DNA from: Clostridiaceae bacterium AM27-36LB
GTDB taxonomy: Bacteria; Bacillota; Clostridia; Lachnospirales; Lachnospiraceae
Direction of reading: 5' to 3'
Length of the DNA stretch: 64,000 nucleotides
NCBI GenBank assembly: GCA_003480725.1
Contig: QUJQ01000003.1
Coordinates: 183,082 to 247,081 of the forward strand
The position numbers and the translations under genes were made by a program. Numbering within the stretch: the first letter of the stretch is position 1; every line of letters starts with the position of its first letter. The notes below the pieces were generated by a model. It was not told where the DNA came from. It saw nothing but the letters and a program-made list of their open reading frames with translations, and ran no database searches. Shown here piece by piece: positions 62,448 to 64,000 of the stretch.

Positions 62448-63812
62448 CTACCATCTATTTTCTTCATGCCAGACGGCGACAATCTCCTGATAAATCTCCT
62501 GATAAGACTTTCCGCTTGCCCGACATAACTGTACAACGCTTTCATATTCTGGATAACAGCGCTGTATTGACTTTACACCATCTCTGCCAGGCATCTGACA
62601 TAATTTTACTTTTGCCTCTCCCTCAGAAATCTGCACAGTGTCAAAAGTTCTCTTTAACACGCTTCTCTCCACGCGGCTTTTACGAATACCAATGGTGGTC
62701 GTCTCCTCAAAAATAATCTGCTCCAGCTTCGGAATGCTCTCCTCTGTGCAGATTACATTAAGCTGCCATGCCGGACGATTTTTCTTCATATAGACTGCAC
62801 TGTAATGTACATCTCTGGCTCCGGCTTCCATCAGCCGATCCATTACATAGCCCAGATTTTCTCCGGTACAGTCATCTATATTGCTCTCAAGCTTCCAGAT
62901 CTTCTCTTTCTCCTGCTCCTTCTCCTCCTCTCGGATCAGAATTGCCCGCAGGATTCCTGGTCGTTTATATTCCCGCTTTCCTCCGCCAAGACCAATCCTT
63001 TCCATCACAAAGCTCTCCGGCAGCTTATCAGATGTCCGGACAGCTGCCACGATCGCTGCACCGGTTGGTGTTACATACTCTCCGTTCTCACCGGTCAGTG
63101 CCAGACGGATCCCGTGCGCAGCCACAATATTGGATACCGCCGGTACCGGTACCGGAAGGATGCCATGCTGACAATGAATGGTTCCACCACCTTCATACAG
63201 TACTGGAACGATCACGTTATCAATATTCAGATTATCAAGGCAGACTGCTACAGATACGATATCCACGATAGAATCCACAGCTCCCACCTCATGAAAGTGC
63301 ACCTGCTCCAGCGTGGTTCCATGAGCCTTCGCCTCCGCTTCTCCAAGCACTGTGAAAATGCGAAGGGCTGTCTCATAGGCCCGCGGTGTCAGGTCTGCCT
63401 GTGTCAGGATCTCACGGATCTCTTTCATGCCGCGGTGAGTATGCGGATGTATATGGTCGTGATCTCCATGGACATGATTATGTTCTTTATGATTATCCAC
63501 ATGCCCTTCATGCTCATGAACATGTTCTCCACCGCCATGCGTGTGTGTATGCACATGTTCCATATGATCATCTCCGTGCAGATATGCCATATCATGGTCA
63601 TGATTCTCATGCTCTTCATCCAGCAACACATCAAAATCGCACACATCCAGCCCGGATTTTTTCACCCGGCTGATCTTAATGTCAAAGCCCTTCACCGGCA
63701 GGCTTGCAAGAGCATGTCGTAATACCTGCTCATCTGCCCCCAGATCCAACAGAGCCGCCACTGTCATATCTCCGCTGATACCGGAGTAACATTCCAGATA
63801 TAATGTTTTCAT
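62448..63812 (-). CDS. larC: Nickel pincer cofactor biosynthesis protein LarC (His-rich)
   Basis: A 454-residue protein (ATG 63812; AGGAGG is 7 bases upstream; ATG 63815 is 4). LarC inserts nickel into the pyridinium dithiocarboxylate cofactor of lactate racemase. N-terminal LECYSGISGDMTVAALLDLG and C-terminal ESNIDDCTGENLGYVMDRLMEAGA are family marks; GGGTIHCQHGILPVPVPA is another. Residues about 68-127 carry 22 His in a HxH-rich metal-storage stretch. In L. plantarum the protein needs a ribosomal frameshift between larC1 and larC2; here it is one frame. The preceding partial gene overlaps it by a few bases. Confidence 0.93.
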   Translation of the reverse strand: MKTLYLECYSGISGDMTVAALLDLGADEQVLRHALASLPVKGFDIKISRVKKSGLDVCDFDVLLDEEHENHDHDMAYLHGDDHMEHVHTHTHGGGEHVHEHEGHVDNHKEHNHVHGDHDHIHPHTHRGMKEIREILTQADLTPRAYETALRIFTVLGEAEAKAHGTTLEQVHFHEVGAVDSIVDIVSVAVCLDNLNIDNVIVPVLYEGGGTIHCQHGILPVPVPAVSNIVAAHGIRLALTGENGEYVTPTGAAIVAAVRTSDKLPESFVMERIGLGGGKREYKRPGILRAILIREEEKEQEKEKIWKLESNIDDCTGENLGYVMDRLMEAGARDVHYSAVYMKKNRPAWQLNVICTEESIPKLEQIIFEETTTIGIRKSRVERSVLKRTFDTVQISEGEAKVKLCQMPGRDGVKSIQRCYPEYESVVQLCRASGKSYQEIYQEIVAVWHEENRW

Positions 63813-64000
63813 CATCTCTCCTCCTGCTGTCCATCCACGCGCTCCGCATGGGTAGTGTCAAAACATAGCTCACAGCGCTCCCGTACCTGCATCTTTGAGA
63901 AATAATTCTCTTCCATAGGAATCCATTTTGTCCGAAAGGTCTCCGCACAGGTCATTTTTCCCAGCCGATTCTGAATCCGGTACATCTGTTCTTTCGGATC
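63812..64000 (-). CDS. C-terminal end of an unrecognised protein (cut by window edge)
   Basis: The last 62 codons of a gene entering from the right, ending in TGA (63814-63812) that overlaps the larC ATG (ATGATG). It includes MYRIQNRLGKMTCAETF, WIPMEENYFSKMQVRERCELCFDT and a Glu-rich end. Cys are spaced as TC and CELC. The overlap makes a lar-type or other partner of LarC plausible, but the fragment does not match the ends of LarB or LarE that I know. Not assigned. Confidence 0.6.
   Translation of the reverse strand, partial: DPKEQMYRIQNRLGKMTCAETFRTKWIPMEENYFSKMQVRERCELCFDTTHAERVDGQQEER

Noticed and set aside
1..64000. CRISPR array or defence island
   Set aside because: No regularly spaced short repeats with unique spacers and no cas-like, restriction or abortive-infection genes were seen.

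Overview
The window is a chromosomal segment of a spore-forming, moderate-GC member of the Clostridia, most likely a Lachnospiraceae (Blautia/Dorea/Ruminococcus-like) gut bacterium. This rests on the spore genes spoIIP and gpr, the conserved block holA-rpsT-gpr-spoIIP-lepA-hemW, the long fused PurL, a DUF1846 protein, the style of the lipoproteins, and dense strand-coherent operons. The genus is inferred; no 16S rRNA gene is present. About nine tenths of the genes are on the minus strand.

Layout. 1-3.2 kb: 5' part of purL (its glutaminase end runs off the window). 3.6-6.6 kb: a PD-(D/E)XK nuclease/transposase-family protein, a foldback (MITE-like) insertion, and a DUF1846 gene with three GTATAC boxes upstream. 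6.7-9.5 kb: tRNA-Gly, nitroreductase and pepF. 9.5-13.5 kb: a three-gene MacB-like exporter (ATPase, secreted CARDB-type protein, permease) with a 14-bp palindrome at its 5' end. 13.7-15.2 kb: an IS3-family element between copies of a short repeat. 15.2-22.5 kb: MATE exporter, carAB, an atypical phosphoribosyltransferase and a UPF0303 protein. 22.5-24.5 kb: DUF2975, XRE regulator and DUF4173 genes. 24.7-30.5 kb: an envelope cluster (clostripain-like lipoprotein, DUF4428/SHOCT protein, LemA, acidic lipoprotein, orphan LytTR regulator, polysaccharide deacetylase). 30.7-33.7 kb: MoxR-type AAA ATPase and VWA partner.

33.7-50.4 kb is a housekeeping/sporulation/competence stretch: hemW, lepA, spoIIP, gpr, rpsT and holA, then pepD, a PqqD-like protein, an OPT transporter, comEC, a GerMN lipoprotein, a histidine kinase/response regulator pair and comEA. 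The order matches the Bacillus comEA-comEC-holA-rpsT-gpr-spoIIP-lepA-hemW block with two insertions. 50.5-52.3 kb: a YdcZ-type membrane protein and an orphan solute-binding protein. 52.3-58.7 kb: the arginine genes, argC-GNAT-argJ-argB-argD diverging from argG, with AT-rich repeats resembling ArgR boxes between them. 58.8-64 kb: hflC/hflK, a small coiled-coil protein, a 173-bp foldback element, a patatin-like lipase, a histidine-rich single-ORF larC, and the 3' end of an unrecognised gene.

Most of the window is core metabolism: purine, pyrimidine and arginine synthesis, where carAB supplies carbamoyl phosphate to both of the latter two. No clearly new defence or mobile system is visible. The best leads are three structurally different foldback elements, the response regulator-kinase-GerMN lipoprotein trio, the PqqD-like protein coupled to an OPT transporter, a phosphoribosyltransferase without the acidic PRPP-loop pair, and the envelope cluster around the clostripain-like lipoprotein.
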